DNA of 34,066 nt from an uncultured Enterobacteriaceae bacterium (GTDB lineage: Bacteria; Pseudomonadota; Gammaproteobacteria; Enterobacterales; Enterobacteriaceae). Positions within the stretch are counted from its first letter, which is position 1. Each line of letters starts with the position of its first letter. The translations under genes and the position numbers were made by a program. The stretch spans positions 1-34,066 of the forward strand of contig CAKZHC010000030.1 of NCBI GenBank assembly GCA_936920625.1, in the 5' to 3' direction. Of the stretch, positions 24,940 through 33,354 are shown piece after piece. The notes beneath the pieces were generated by a model that was not told the DNA's origin, did no database searches, and saw only the letters and a list, made by a program, of their open reading frames with translations.

Positions 24940-25508
24940 CGCACACATGAATCTGACTTGTGGCAGATACATTAGTGGCCATGGCCATCCTGATTGAGTT
25001 GTTTTAAATTTAGCCATCAGACCACCACTCACTCTCCTCATCATCCAGCCAGACCTGTTAGAACAAGCTAAGTGTGTTTTAGGCTGGTATTTCACAAAAA
25101 ACTCCATTGATATCTGATGTGCATGATAATAGACATTACCCGGATTGCGCAAATCCATGCACAGGAAGTCCTGTGCTATGTGCAATTAGTATTGTATATA
25201 CGCTGGTGCTAATTCGCAGGATTACTGGCTGTCAGCCTGTCAACGCATAACGTCTTTCATAAGCGATATTCTGTTGAAATACCAGAAGGTATCTTCCCGA
25301 AAATACTGAATATCAGGCAGCGACTGAATAACAATAAAACAGTTAAAGCATCTGTTACACCTTGTTACCTATGAACTTTACTACATTTGATCGCACGTCG
25401 GGTAATACCAGCTATCTATACAGACTTATGTGGCACTTTTGACAAATAGCCTCAATATTCGCACAGCACGGCACAACACAAACAGATGATTATCCATAGT
25501 GATCTGAC

Positions 25509-25514
25509 TATAAT
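25509..25514 (+). promoter_or_regulatory. candidate srmB -10 element
   Basis: A perfect TATAAT lies 24 bases before the srmB ATG. A -35 of good quality is not evident at 16-18 bases upstream. GAACTGAGGT just before the ATG supplies the ribosome-binding site. Confidence 0.45.
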
Positions 25515-25538
25515 CACTGTCCTGAACTGAGGTAAATC

Positions 25539-26867
25539 ATGACAGTATCCACTTTTCCTGAACTCGGGCTGGACGAAAGTCTGCTCACAGCACTGCACAA
25601 TAGCGGTTTTAAACACCCAACCGCAATTCAGGCAGCCGCGATTCCTCTCGCCCTGGAAGGACGTGACGTGCTGGGCTGTGCGCCCACCGGCACCGGTAAA
25701 ACAGCAGCTTACCTGCTTCCAGCTTTGCAACATTTAATTGATTTCCCTCGTAAAAAATCAGGACCGCCACGCATTCTTATTCTTACACCAACCCGTGAAC
25801 TCGCTATGCAGGTTGCTGATCGGGCCCGGCAGCTTGCTGCCTGCACCCATTTAAATATTGCTACTATTACTGGTGGCGTGGCTTATATGAATCATGCTCA
25901 GGTATTTAGCGAAAACCAAGATATTGTTGTCGCCACTACCGGGCGTCTTCTTCAGTATATTAAAGAAGAAAATTTTGACTGCCGGGCTGTCGAAATACTT
26001 ATCCTTGACGAAGCCGACCGTATGCTTGATATGGGTTTTGCCAGCGATATCGAACACATTGCCGACAAGACTCGTTCACGCCAGCAGACTCTCCTGTTTT
26101 CAGCCACAATGGAAGGAAAAGCCATTCAGGATTTTTCCCGCCGACTGCTTAATGAACCAGTTGAAGCCAGTGCCGGACAGATCAGGGGCGGCCATAAAAA
26201 AATAGACCAATGGTATTATCGCGCTGACAATCTTGATCATAAAATCGCATTACTGGTGCATCTGCTCAAACAGACCGACGTTACCCGTGCTATTGTTTTC
26301 GTCCGCAAACGAGAGCGGGTGCATGAATTATGCAGCAAATTACGTGAATCAGATATCAGGACTAGTTACCTGGAAGGAGAGATGGCACAAGCCAAACGGA
26401 GTGAAGCCCTTAAACGTCTTTCTGGCAACCAGGTAAAAGTTCTGGTCACGACTGATGTCACTGCCCGTGGTATTGATATTGATAATGTAAGTCACATTTT
26501 CAATTTTGACATGCCCCGCACTGCTGACATTTATCTGCACCGGATTGGCCGTACAGGGCGGGCGGGACGAACAGGAACAGCATTATCTTTGGTAGAAGCA
26601 CATGACCATCTGCTGCTGGATAAAATTATCCGTTACATTCAACATCCACTCAATGCGCGTACTATAGAGGAACTTCGCCCAAAAACCCGTGCACCTAACA
26701 AAAAGCTCAAGGGTAAACCCTCTAAAAAAGTGATTGCCAGACGCCAGGAAAAAAAAGAGCAGCAGAAAGATAAAACACGGGTTAAATTGCGGCATCGTGT
26801 CACTAAAAATATTGGTAAACGTCGCCAGCCGGGCACCGCCGCAAAAAGGAGTGATGACCAATCATAA
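25539..26867 (+). CDS. srmB: ATP-dependent RNA helicase SrmB
   Basis: SrmB is a DEAD-box RNA helicase that helps early assembly of the large ribosomal subunit. The Q motif (HPTAIQAAAIP), Walker A APTGTGKT (residues 48-55), DEAD (157-160 in LILDEADRMLDMGF), SAT in LFSATME, and HRIGRTGRAGR are all present in order. A basic C-terminal tail rich in lysine and arginine follows, as in E. coli. It has 442 residues against 444. It is divergent from rpoE, with no nadB or trmN between. Motifs separate it from other DEAD helicases (RhlE, DeaD), and its N-terminus TTFSELELDESLL-like FPELGLDESLLTAL is SrmB-specific. Confidence 0.96.
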   Translation: MTVSTFPELGLDESLLTALHNSGFKHPTAIQAAAIPLALEGRDVLGCAPTGTGKTAAYLLPALQHLIDFPRKKSGPPRILILTPTRELAMQVADRARQLAACTHLNIATITGGVAYMNHAQVFSENQDIVVATTGRLLQYIKEENFDCRAVEILILDEADRMLDMGFASDIEHIADKTRSRQQTLLFSATMEGKAIQDFSRRLLNEPVEASAGQIRGGHKKIDQWYYRADNLDHKIALLVHLLKQTDVTRAIVFVRKRERVHELCSKLRESDIRTSYLEGEMAQAKRSEALKRLSGNQVKVLVTTDVTARGIDIDNVSHIFNFDMPRTADIYLHRIGRTGRAGRTGTALSLVEAHDHLLLDKIIRYIQHPLNARTIEELRPKTRAPNKKLKGKPSKKVIARRQEKKEQQKDKTRVKLRHRVTKNIGKRRQPGTAAKRSDDQS

Positions 26868-27242
26868 CTTACTGATAACAAATATTATTACTTTATAATT
26901 CAGTTTGAAAAGCAGCTGTATATTGTACCCAGCGCGCACTCAATTCAGGTAACAGTTCGGGCTAATCACACTGAATTTCCGGATAATTTTGATGCTTCAT
27001 CACTGTTATATTTATTATTTCGTGTACGGAACTAGTAAATGAATTATGCAAAGGGTACAACAGTTTGTCCTGATTTTTACCGTTATTGCTCAGAACGTTT
27101 TTGTTCAGCGTAAAACATCAGCGCCATCAATATTATTCTTATTTCAGAATACCTGCTGTTGAAATTATTCACTCATTATCGGTTTTAACTGCCGGAGATT
27201 GCCGTTAAGCTTTCCCCAATTGGATGAAAGGAGGAGGAGATG
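26868..27242. other. non-coding region between srmB and ung
   Basis: About 375 AT-rich bases with no gene I can support. E. coli has grcA immediately before ung and several genes between it and srmB; no trace of them is readable. A 25-codon frame starting near 27039 lacks a ribosome-binding site. The strong AGGAGGAGG site of ung is at the right end. Confidence 0.5.
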
Positions 27243-27959
27243 ATGATTAATGCCCTGACATGGCATGATGTTCTGGCCTGTGAAAAAAATAAACCCTATT
27301 TTATTGATACAATAAATGCCGTTGCCAGAGAACGGGCCCAGGGAATTACGGTTTACCCGCCCAAAAAGGACGTATTTAATGCGTTCAAATTTACTGAACT
27401 GGGTGCCGTAAAAGTCGTAATTTTAGGTCAGGACCCCTACCATGGCCAGAATCAAGCGCATGGACTCTGCTTTTCAGTACTACCCGGCATCACTCCTCCT
27501 CCCTCACTGGCCAATATATATAAAGAACTGGAAAACGATATTGCACAATTCAGGCGACCCGATCATGGATTTTTAGAGAGCTGGGCACGTCAGGGGGTAT
27601 TACTACTTAATACTGTGCTGACTGTCAGAGCTGGCCAGGCGCATTCTCATGCCCGGCTGGGCTGGGAGATCTTCACTGATAAAGTCATCACCAGCATCAA
27701 CGAACACCGTGACGGTGTCATATTTTTACTATGGGGTTCACATGCTCAAAAAAAGGGTAGCGCAATAGACAGCCAGCGCCATCATATCCTTAAAGCGGCT
27801 CATCCATCACCACTTTCAGCACACCGTGGATTCTTCGGCTGCCGGCATTTTTCACAGACTAATGCCTTCCTTGAAAAACATGGGGAAAAGCCAATCGACT
27901 GGACACCCAGACTTTCACCAGATAATTCTGTGATTTCCCGCCGCAAAGCGGGAGATTAG
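27243..27959 (+). CDS. ung: uracil-DNA glycosylase
   Basis: Ung removes uracil from DNA and starts base-excision repair. The water-activating loop GQDPYHG contains the catalytic Asp64 (E. coli numbering from this start). PPSLANIYKELENDI, GVLLLNTVLTVRAGQAHSH, LLWGSHAQKKG and the DNA-intercalating HPSPLSAHRGFFG loop are all intact. Two adjacent ATG codons exist (27240 and 27243); the second aligns with the E. coli start and follows a very strong AGGAGGAGG site. It has 238 residues against 229. It converges on grpE with one base between the stop codons. The family 1 assignment is firm. Confidence 0.97.
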   Translation: MINALTWHDVLACEKNKPYFIDTINAVARERAQGITVYPPKKDVFNAFKFTELGAVKVVILGQDPYHGQNQAHGLCFSVLPGITPPPSLANIYKELENDIAQFRRPDHGFLESWARQGVLLLNTVLTVRAGQAHSHARLGWEIFTDKVITSINEHRDGVIFLLWGSHAQKKGSAIDSQRHHILKAAHPSPLSAHRGFFGCRHFSQTNAFLEKHGEKPIDWTPRLSPDNSVISRRKAGD

Positions 27960-27967
27960 TTTATTTT
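27936..27967 (+). terminator. hairpin at the end of ung
   Basis: TCCCGC (27936-27941) and GCGGGA (27948-27953) form a 6-base stem over 6 bases within the last ung codons, followed by GATTAG and a T-rich stretch in the grpE end. It may stop ung transcription; the distance to the T run makes it uncertain. Confidence 0.4.
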
Positions 27968-28557
27968 TTAGCTTTAGACACAGCCACCATGGCCGGACGC
28001 AGCAGACGACCATTAAGAGTGTAACCTCTTTGCATTACCATCAATACATGATTAGGCGCAACCTCATCGGATTCCATTATTGACATCGCCTGATGAACTC
28101 CCGGATTAAAAGGAACCTCTGTATCCCCGACCACTTCTATACCAAACTTACGCACCGCTGCCAGCAGTGATTTAAGGGTCAGTTCAATACCTTCAACCAT
28201 AGCTGCCAGCTCAGGATTATCTTTGTTCGCTACTTCAAGAGCACGCTCAAGATTATCGATCACCGGTAACAGTTCACATGAAAATTTTTCTAACGCAAAT
28301 TTATGCGCCTTTTCTACATCCTGTTCAGCGCGCCTGCGAATATTTTCAATTTCAGCCTGAGTCCGAAGTTGCAGATCACGTGCAGCGTTTTGAGATTCTG
28401 CCAGCTGTAACTCCAGCTGAACAATACGCTCATTACGCGAATCCACTTTCTCAGCTATCTCCCCATTCTCTGTGTCAATGGTTTCTGGCACACTTTGATC
28501 CTTATCAATACCATCTGAGACTTGCTCGTTTAGTGTTTTCTGCTCTTTACTACTCAT
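27961..28557 (-). CDS. grpE: nucleotide exchange factor GrpE
   Basis: GrpE releases ADP from DnaK and is a heat-shock co-chaperone. The acidic N-terminus (MSSKEQKTLNEQVSDG) leads into a long coiled-coil (LELQLAESQNAARDLQLRTQAEIENIRRRAEQD region). The four-helix core (HKFALEKFSCELLPVIDNLERALE) and beta-wing (VLMVMQRGYTLNGRLLRPAMV) follow. The frame is open 8 codons upstream, but MSSKEQKT is the E. coli start and follows GGAGAG. It has 198 residues against 197. It diverges from nadK, as in E. coli, and has a textbook sigma-32 promoter 45-70 bases upstream. Confidence 0.97.
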   Translation of the reverse strand: MSSKEQKTLNEQVSDGIDKDQSVPETIDTENGEIAEKVDSRNERIVQLELQLAESQNAARDLQLRTQAEIENIRRRAEQDVEKAHKFALEKFSCELLPVIDNLERALEVANKDNPELAAMVEGIELTLKSLLAAVRKFGIEVVGDTEVPFNPGVHQAMSIMESDEVAPNHVLMVMQRGYTLNGRLLRPAMVAVSKAKK

Positions 28558-28599
28558 GAATCTCTCCGCGTTTATGCCCAAAACTCGCTGATTCGCTTA

Positions 28600-28627
28600 T
28601 TATGGGGTCCATAATTACGGTTTCAAG
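28600..28627 (-). promoter_or_regulatory. sigma-32 heat-shock promoter of grpE
   Basis: On the minus strand CTTGAAA (28627-28621), a 13-base spacer and CCCCATA (28607-28601) match the sigma-32 consensus in sequence and spacing. It lies about 45 bases upstream of the grpE ATG. No similarly clear promoter for the divergent nadK is seen. Confidence 0.85.
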
Positions 28628-28680
28628 GGAGCACGCTATTTTCGTTTGCAGCAGCAACCTAGCATGAGGAAAGTCATCTG

Positions 28681-29559
28681 ATGAAGAACCATTTCAACTA
28701 CATTGGTATTTTAGGACAGCCTCGCCATCCCAGCGCACTCAACACCCATGAAATGCTTTGCCGCTGGCTAATTAACGAAGGGCACAACATCATTATCGAA
28801 CAACAGATAGCGCAAGAATTAAATCTGTCCAATGTTAAAACCGGTACTCTGGAAGATATTGGTCAACAAGCGGATTTAGTCGTAGTGGTAGGTGGTGATG
28901 GTAATATGTTGGGCGCAGCCCGCACGCTGGCACGCTATGACATTAAAGTTATTGGAATTAATCGCGGAAACCTTGGCTTCCTGACTGATCTTGACCCGGA
29001 TAATGCCCGACAGCAGCTGGCAGAAGTCCTTGACGGAAAATATTCCCTGGAATCCCGATTTTTACTGCAAGCACAGGTGCGTGGAAAAGAACGAGATATA
29101 CGCCAGGGCACAGCAATGAATGAGGTAGTGCTTCATCCTGGTAAAGTTGCACACATGATTGAATTCGAAGTCTATATTGACGAAATTTTTGCCTTTTCTC
29201 AGCGCTCCGATGGACTAATTATCTCCACACCTACAGGTTCAACAGCGTATTCTCTCTCTGCCGGAGGCCCAATATTGACACCAGCACTGGATGCCATCGT
29301 ACTGGTGCCTATGTTTCCACACACCCTCACCGCCAGGCCGCTGGTCATTAACAGTAATAGCACTATCAGATTACGCTTTTCCCACATGCGTGATGACCTC
29401 GAAATCACCTGTGACAGTCAGATTATACTGCCAATTCAGCGGGGAGAAGAGGTATTGATCCAACGAAGCAAAGCACATCTAGACTTAATTCATCCAAAAA
29501 ATTACAATTATTTCAATACATTAAGCTCTAAACTTGGCTGGTCAAAAAAATTATTTTAA
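28681..29559 (+). CDS. nadK: NAD kinase
   Basis: NadK phosphorylates NAD to NADP in the cytosol and is essential in E. coli. The GGDGN motif is at residues 71-75 with catalytic Asp73. The second motif GLIISTPTGSTAYSLSAGGPI binds NAD, and NRGNLGFLTDLDPD lies between them. It has 292 residues, as in E. coli. The ATG has no strong ribosome-binding site, but GAGGAAAGTCATC lies just before it. recN follows after 82 bases. Since nadB is absent beside rpoE, this gene shows that NADP formation remains although the usual locus for de novo NAD synthesis is not here. Confidence 0.97.
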   Translation: MKNHFNYIGILGQPRHPSALNTHEMLCRWLINEGHNIIIEQQIAQELNLSNVKTGTLEDIGQQADLVVVVGGDGNMLGAARTLARYDIKVIGINRGNLGFLTDLDPDNARQQLAEVLDGKYSLESRFLLQAQVRGKERDIRQGTAMNEVVLHPGKVAHMIEFEVYIDEIFAFSQRSDGLIISTPTGSTAYSLSAGGPILTPALDAIVLVPMFPHTLTARPLVINSNSTIRLRFSHMRDDLEITCDSQIILPIQRGEEVLIQRSKAHLDLIHPKNYNYFNTLSSKLGWSKKLF

Positions 29560-29593
29560 ATTATTTCCCATTGCTTCTGGACAAAAAAACAGT

Positions 29594-29637
29594 TTATCCT
29601 GTATAAAAAAACATATGTGATTTTTTATACAGGATAA
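29594..29637. promoter_or_regulatory. 44-base palindrome with LexA-like box before recN
   Basis: The arms 29594-29610 and 29621-29637 are exact 17-base reverse complements, around ACATATGTGA. CTGTATAAAAAAACAT (29599-29614) fits the LexA box CTGT-N8-ACAG with one mismatch. The right arm contains the recN ribosome-binding site (AGGATAA). It may serve as an SOS operator and as an mRNA hairpin hiding the ribosome-binding site. Confidence 0.65.
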
Positions 29638-29641
29638 CACT

Positions 29642-31303
29642 ATGCTGTCACAACTGATCATAAGCAATTTTGCCATTGTTCGCGAACTCGATATCGATTT
29701 TGCTCAAGGCATGAGCGCAATAACTGGTGAGACAGGTGCAGGCAAATCTATCGCGATTGATGCCCTTGGATTATGCCTTGGGGACCGCGCAGAGGCCGAT
29801 ATGATCCGCCAGGGGGCAAAACGAGCCAGCATCTGTGCACGCTTTTCTTTAAAAGATACACCTTCTGCCCAACGCTGGCTCGCTGAAAATCAACTTGATG
29901 AGGGTAACGAATGTCTGCTGCGCCGTGTAATAAGCACTGATGGCAGATCACGGTGTTTTATTAACGGTAACGCCGTTCCGCTTTTTCAGCTACGTGAACT
30001 AGGCCAGTTATTGATTCAAATTCATGGCCAGCATGCCCACCAGTTACTCATTAAACCAGAATATCAACGTGAATTACTCGATGCCTGGATAGGTGAACCC
30101 ACACTCATAGAAGCAATGGCAACTTCCTGGCAGTTATGGCATCAAAGCTGTCGTGAACTCGCTCACTATCAGCAGCAGACAAATGAACGCGCGGCTCAAT
30201 ATGAACTGCTCCAATATCAGTTAAAAGAACTAAATGACTTCGCCCCACTACCAGATGAATACAGCCTCATCGACTCAGAATACAAACGCCTGGCTAACAG
30301 TGAACAACTTCGCTCAACCACCTTTCAGACCTTAGAGCTTCTGGCTGAGGGCGAGGACATCACATTACTTAATTTGCTTCATACTGTACGCAAGAAAATC
30401 AGTGAACTGATTTTGATGGATAACAATTTTGGCAGCATCCAGACTATGCTCGACGAAGCCACGATCCAACTTCGTGAAACTGCCGATGAATTACGTCACT
30501 ATAGTGAAAATATAGAAACTGATCCTCACCGTTTACATGAACTTGAAAAAAGAATTTCGCACTATCACACATTGTCACATAAACATCATGTCAACCCCAC
30601 AGAACTTTATTCATTACATCAGCAGTTATTAAAAGAGCAGAAAACAATCACTCAAAGTGGGTGTGATGCAGATGAACTCTCTGCTGCAATCTCTCTTCAT
30701 CATGCTAACGCAGAAGCCTATGCTGCCAAACTGCATCAGGCACGTGTTCATTACGCGGAAGAACTCAGTGAACTTATCACTAATACCCTGCATCAGCTTG
30801 CAATACCGCATGGCCAGTTGTCTGTTAGAGTAAATCAAAACCCTGCCCATCTCAGTGCTAAGGGCTCAGACCACATTGAGTTTCTGGTTAGCACCAACCC
30901 AGGCCAGCCCTTACAACCTTTGCCTAAAGTAGCTTCAGGAGGAGAGCTTTCACGCATCGCACTGGCAATTCAGGTAATCACTGCACGTAAGATGGATACC
31001 CCCGCACTGATTTTTGATGAGGTAGATGTAGGAATAAGTGGCCCAACAGCCGCGGTAGTCGGCAGGATGTTAAGACAACTTGGCGAATCAGCTCAGGTAA
31101 TATGCGTTACCCATCTGCCCCAGGTTGCTGGCTGTGGCCATGCTCACTATTTCGTTAGCAAAGAGGTCAGTGACACCGTCACTGAAACCCATATAGAAAA
31201 ACTGGATAAAAAGTCCCGGCTGCACGAACTGGCGCGTTTACTTGGCGGTAGTAAAGTCACACGTAATACACTAGCAAACGCACGTGAACTACTGGCTGCA
31301 TAA
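29642..31303 (+). CDS. recN: DNA repair protein RecN
   Basis: RecN is an SMC-like ATPase that helps repair double-strand breaks and is strongly SOS-induced in E. coli. Walker A GETGAGKS is at residues 29-36, in the N-terminal LIISNFAIVRELDIDF context. The long helical middle forms the coiled coil. The ABC signature (ASGGELSRIALAIQ), Walker B (PALIFDEVDVGISG) and the final VTHLPQVAG region complete the ATPase head. It has 553 residues, the E. coli length. The ATG follows the palindrome with AGGATAA as ribosome-binding site. bamE follows after 190 bases. The gene is intact. Confidence 0.97.
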   Translation: MLSQLIISNFAIVRELDIDFAQGMSAITGETGAGKSIAIDALGLCLGDRAEADMIRQGAKRASICARFSLKDTPSAQRWLAENQLDEGNECLLRRVISTDGRSRCFINGNAVPLFQLRELGQLLIQIHGQHAHQLLIKPEYQRELLDAWIGEPTLIEAMATSWQLWHQSCRELAHYQQQTNERAAQYELLQYQLKELNDFAPLPDEYSLIDSEYKRLANSEQLRSTTFQTLELLAEGEDITLLNLLHTVRKKISELILMDNNFGSIQTMLDEATIQLRETADELRHYSENIETDPHRLHELEKRISHYHTLSHKHHVNPTELYSLHQQLLKEQKTITQSGCDADELSAAISLHHANAEAYAAKLHQARVHYAEELSELITNTLHQLAIPHGQLSVRVNQNPAHLSAKGSDHIEFLVSTNPGQPLQPLPKVASGGELSRIALAIQVITARKMDTPALIFDEVDVGISGPTAAVVGRMLRQLGESAQVICVTHLPQVAGCGHAHYFVSKEVSDTVTETHIEKLDKKSRLHELARLLGGSKVTRNTLANARELLAA

Positions 31304-31492
31304 TTATGTCTGTATCAGCCACGAGTATCAGTGGATTATTCCCGGACGATAAGTTTACTTCATCTGAATAGCAGGATTACGCCGAAGAGGTTTCCAACTC
31401 AGGCAATGTCTATTATCATCTATGGCTTATTACTGGTTCATTGACCAGAACATCAGTGCTCCGGATTTTTGCACAAAAGGAATATAATAGAT

Positions 31493-31837
31493 ATGCGCCA
31501 TATTACACTGACTGCCGCAGCTGTTCTTCTGGCAATGACAACTGGTTGTTCCACATTCAACCGTATAGTTTATCGCCCCGATATCAACCAGGGCAATTAT
31601 CTGGTTGCGAGTGATGTAGCAAAAATTCATACGGGTATGACACAGCGACAAGTCGCTTTCACACTCGGCACGCCCATGCTTCACGACCCCTTTGGTACTG
31701 ACACCTGGTATTATGTTTTTCGTCAGGAACCGGGGCATAGCCGCCCTACACAACAAACTCTCATACTGACTTTTGACAGCAATGGTGTTCTAACCAGTAT
31801 CGACAATCAACCAAAGTTACCCGCATCACTGACATAG
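31493..31837 (+). CDS. bamE: outer membrane assembly lipoprotein BamE (SmpA)
   Basis: BamE is a lipoprotein of the BAM complex that inserts beta-barrel proteins into the outer membrane. The signal peptide ends with MTTGC and the lipidated residue is Cys19. Conserved YRPDINQGNY, GMTQRQVAFTLGTPM, DPFGTDTWYYVFRQEPG and LTFDSNGVLTSIDN follow. The frame is open for 8 codons before it through a TTG, but the ATG at 31493 aligns with the E. coli start; AAAAGGAA lies upstream at a longish spacing. It has 114 residues against 113. It converges with rnfH, as in E. coli. Confidence 0.96.
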   Translation: MRHITLTAAAVLLAMTTGCSTFNRIVYRPDINQGNYLVASDVAKIHTGMTQRQVAFTLGTPMLHDPFGTDTWYYVFRQEPGHSRPTQQTLILTFDSNGVLTSIDNQPKLPASLT

Positions 31838-31973
31838 CACAGGCAGAAGCTGGCAGGCAGAAATCCACTACCCGACACGCACATTATTGCTTTGTCCCGA
31901 TGTGATATAAACGCTATTTCTACCCTGCCTGGCCTTAATAATTAACAAGATCTGGTACATTAAATTAAGCGGT

Positions 31974-32267
31974 TCAGCCTTGTTTTTTCGCCGTCCGCTC
32001 AGCCCGCTGACGGCGCAGCTCTTTAGGATCAGCGATGAGCGGACGGTAAATTTCGATGCGATCACCTTCATGTACCGTGTCAGACAATTTTACCGGGCGG
32101 CTAAAAATACCAACTTTATTATGGCAAAGATCAATATCACTCCGAAGTTCCACTATTCCGGAAGCTCTTATAGCCTGCTCTACAGTAGCTCCTGCCCAGA
32201 CATTGACTGTGTACAGATATTGCTTTTCCGGCAAAGCATAAACTACCTCAACCGCAATCTTTGACAC
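31974..32267 (-). CDS. rnfH: RnfH family ubiquitin-like protein
   Basis: RnfH is a small beta-grasp (ubiquitin-like) protein; its name comes from rnf clusters, but in enterobacteria it follows ratA and its role is unsettled. KIAVEVVYALPEKQYL, GATVEQAIRASGIVELRSDIDL, KVGIFSRPVKLSDTVHEGDRIEIYRPL and the basic tail match E. coli over the whole length. No ATG fits; the GTG at 32267 gives 97 residues against 96. The longer frame to 32408 runs antisense-shifted through ratA and is not real. Its start overlaps the end of ratA by 20 bases, so translation is probably coupled. Confidence 0.9.
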   Translation of the reverse strand: MSKIAVEVVYALPEKQYLYTVNVWAGATVEQAIRASGIVELRSDIDLCHNKVGIFSRPVKLSDTVHEGDRIEIYRPLIADPKELRRQRAERTAKKQG

Positions 32268-32694
32268 TATAAACCTCGCTTGCTCGCTGGGTAAATGCCT
32301 GCACCATGCCGCTGGCAAGCTCTTTAAAAATCCGGCCAAATGCCAGCTCCACCAGCATATTCGTAAATTCAAACTCCAAATCAAGCTCGACCTTACAGCT
32401 ATCCTCACTCAACGGCGTAAAATACCATCCCCCACAGAGTTTACGGAAAGGACCATTTACTAAATGCATCTTAATACTCTGATTATCGCTCAAAATATTA
32501 CGTGTTACGAACGTCTTACTGATCCCCAATTTGGAAACATTCACTGAAGCCATCATCTGCTTCTCGTTTGCCTCCAGCACCTTACTCCCCGTACATCCCG
32601 GCAGAAACAATGGATAAGCACTCACATCATTAACAAGCTCATACATTTGTTTAGCACTGAATGGAACTAATGCAGAACGAAAAATCTGGGGCAT
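32248..32694 (-). CDS. ratA: ribosome-associated toxin RatA / COQ10-like START protein
   Basis: RatA (YfjG) is a START-domain protein of the COQ10 family. In E. coli it was reported to block subunit association; a ubiquinone-related role is suggested by the family. PQIFRSALVPFSAKQMYELVNDVSAYPLFLPGC is the conserved start region (residues 2-34), and FEFTNMLVELAFGRIFKELASGMVQAF the C-terminal helix. It has 148 residues, close to E. coli. It diverges from smpB across 130 bases and overlaps rnfH downstream. The gene looks whole. Confidence 0.94.
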   Translation of the reverse strand: MPQIFRSALVPFSAKQMYELVNDVSAYPLFLPGCTGSKVLEANEKQMMASVNVSKLGISKTFVTRNILSDNQSIKMHLVNGPFRKLCGGWYFTPLSEDSCKVELDLEFEFTNMLVELAFGRIFKELASGMVQAFTQRASEVYSVKDCG

Positions 32695-32824
32695 AACTAT
32701 TCCTGTTTCGCATAACTAAATACAATGCTAACACTCATCTGATCGTAAACAAAAATTTCGTCTTTCAGAAAAGTGACAGAACAAGTGCAACTCCAGCCAT
32801 GCTTGATGTAAACTACGCTGCATT

Positions 32825-33307
32825 ATGACTAAGAAAAAAACACATAAGCCTGGTTCAGCAACCATTGCTCTTAATAAACGCGCGCGCCACGAATATTTTA
32901 TCGAAGAAGAATTTGAGGCCGGGCTGTCGCTACAAGGCTGGGAAGTAAAATCCCTGCGTGCAGGAAAAGTTAACATCAGTGACAGCTATGTCCTGCTACG
33001 TAACGGTGAAGCATGGCTGTTCGGCGCCACGCTCAGCCCGCTGTCCGTTGCCTCCTCACATGTAATATGTGACCCAACGCGTGATCGCAAACTGCTACTT
33101 AACCAGCGGGAATTAGATTCACTCTACGGCCGCATCAACCGTGAAGGATATACAGTTGTTGCTCTATCACTTTACTGGAAAAATGCCTGGGCCAAACTCA
33201 AAATTGGCGTAGCACGTGGGAAAAAGGAACATGACAAGCGTGATAACATTAAAGAACGTCAGTGGAAAATGGACAAAGCCCGCATCATGAAAAGTGCTAA
33301 CCGCTAA
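32825..33307 (+). CDS. smpB: tmRNA-binding protein SmpB
   Basis: SmpB binds tmRNA and is required for trans-translation, which frees stalled ribosomes and tags the unfinished protein. ALNKRARHEYFIEEEFEAGLSLQGWEVKSLR (residues 17-47, shown as a range), NRKLLLNQRELDSL-like DRKLLLNQRELDSLYGRI, YWKNAWAKLKIGVARGKKEHDKR and the C-terminal tail are highly conserved. It has 160 residues, as in E. coli. It lies 47 bases before the ssrA mature 5' end, the standard smpB-ssrA arrangement, so both halves of the system are present. Confidence 0.98.
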   Translation: MTKKKTHKPGSATIALNKRARHEYFIEEEFEAGLSLQGWEVKSLRAGKVNISDSYVLLRNGEAWLFGATLSPLSVASSHVICDPTRDRKLLLNQRELDSLYGRINREGYTVVALSLYWKNAWAKLKIGVARGKKEHDKRDNIKERQWKMDKARIMKSANR

Positions 33308-33336
33308 AGGGCTGGTAATTTCAGCACGGCTTTTGT

Positions 33337-33342
33337 TATACT
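33337..33342 (+). promoter_or_regulatory. candidate -10 element of ssrA
   Basis: TATACT lies 12 bases upstream of the mature tmRNA 5' end, which leaves room for the short 5' leader removed by RNase P. A clear -35 was not identified, only a weak match near 33314. Confidence 0.5.
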
Positions 33343-33354
33343 GCTTCACTGCCT

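Larger units (their letters stand above)
24831..25538. other. 708-base non-coding region between rpoE and srmB
   Basis: This is the longest gap in the window. E. coli has nadB and trmN (yfiC) here. I compared the six frames with both proteins by eye and found no convincing remnant; the one long reverse frame (24895-25185) shows no family motif. The rpoE sigma-E promoter is at 24910-24939 and a srmB -10 element (TATAAT, 25509-25514) at the other end. The rest is AT-rich with no strong structure, as expected of long-eroded DNA. Confidence 0.6.

Noticed and set aside
24895..25185. 96-codon minus-strand frame between rpoE and srmB as a nadB or trmN remnant
   Set aside because: Compared by eye, it shares no motif with either protein, and its left end contains the rpoE sigma-E promoter.
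32268..32408. N-terminal extension of rnfH
   Set aside because: The extra codons lie inside ratA in another frame; homology begins exactly at the GTG at 32267.
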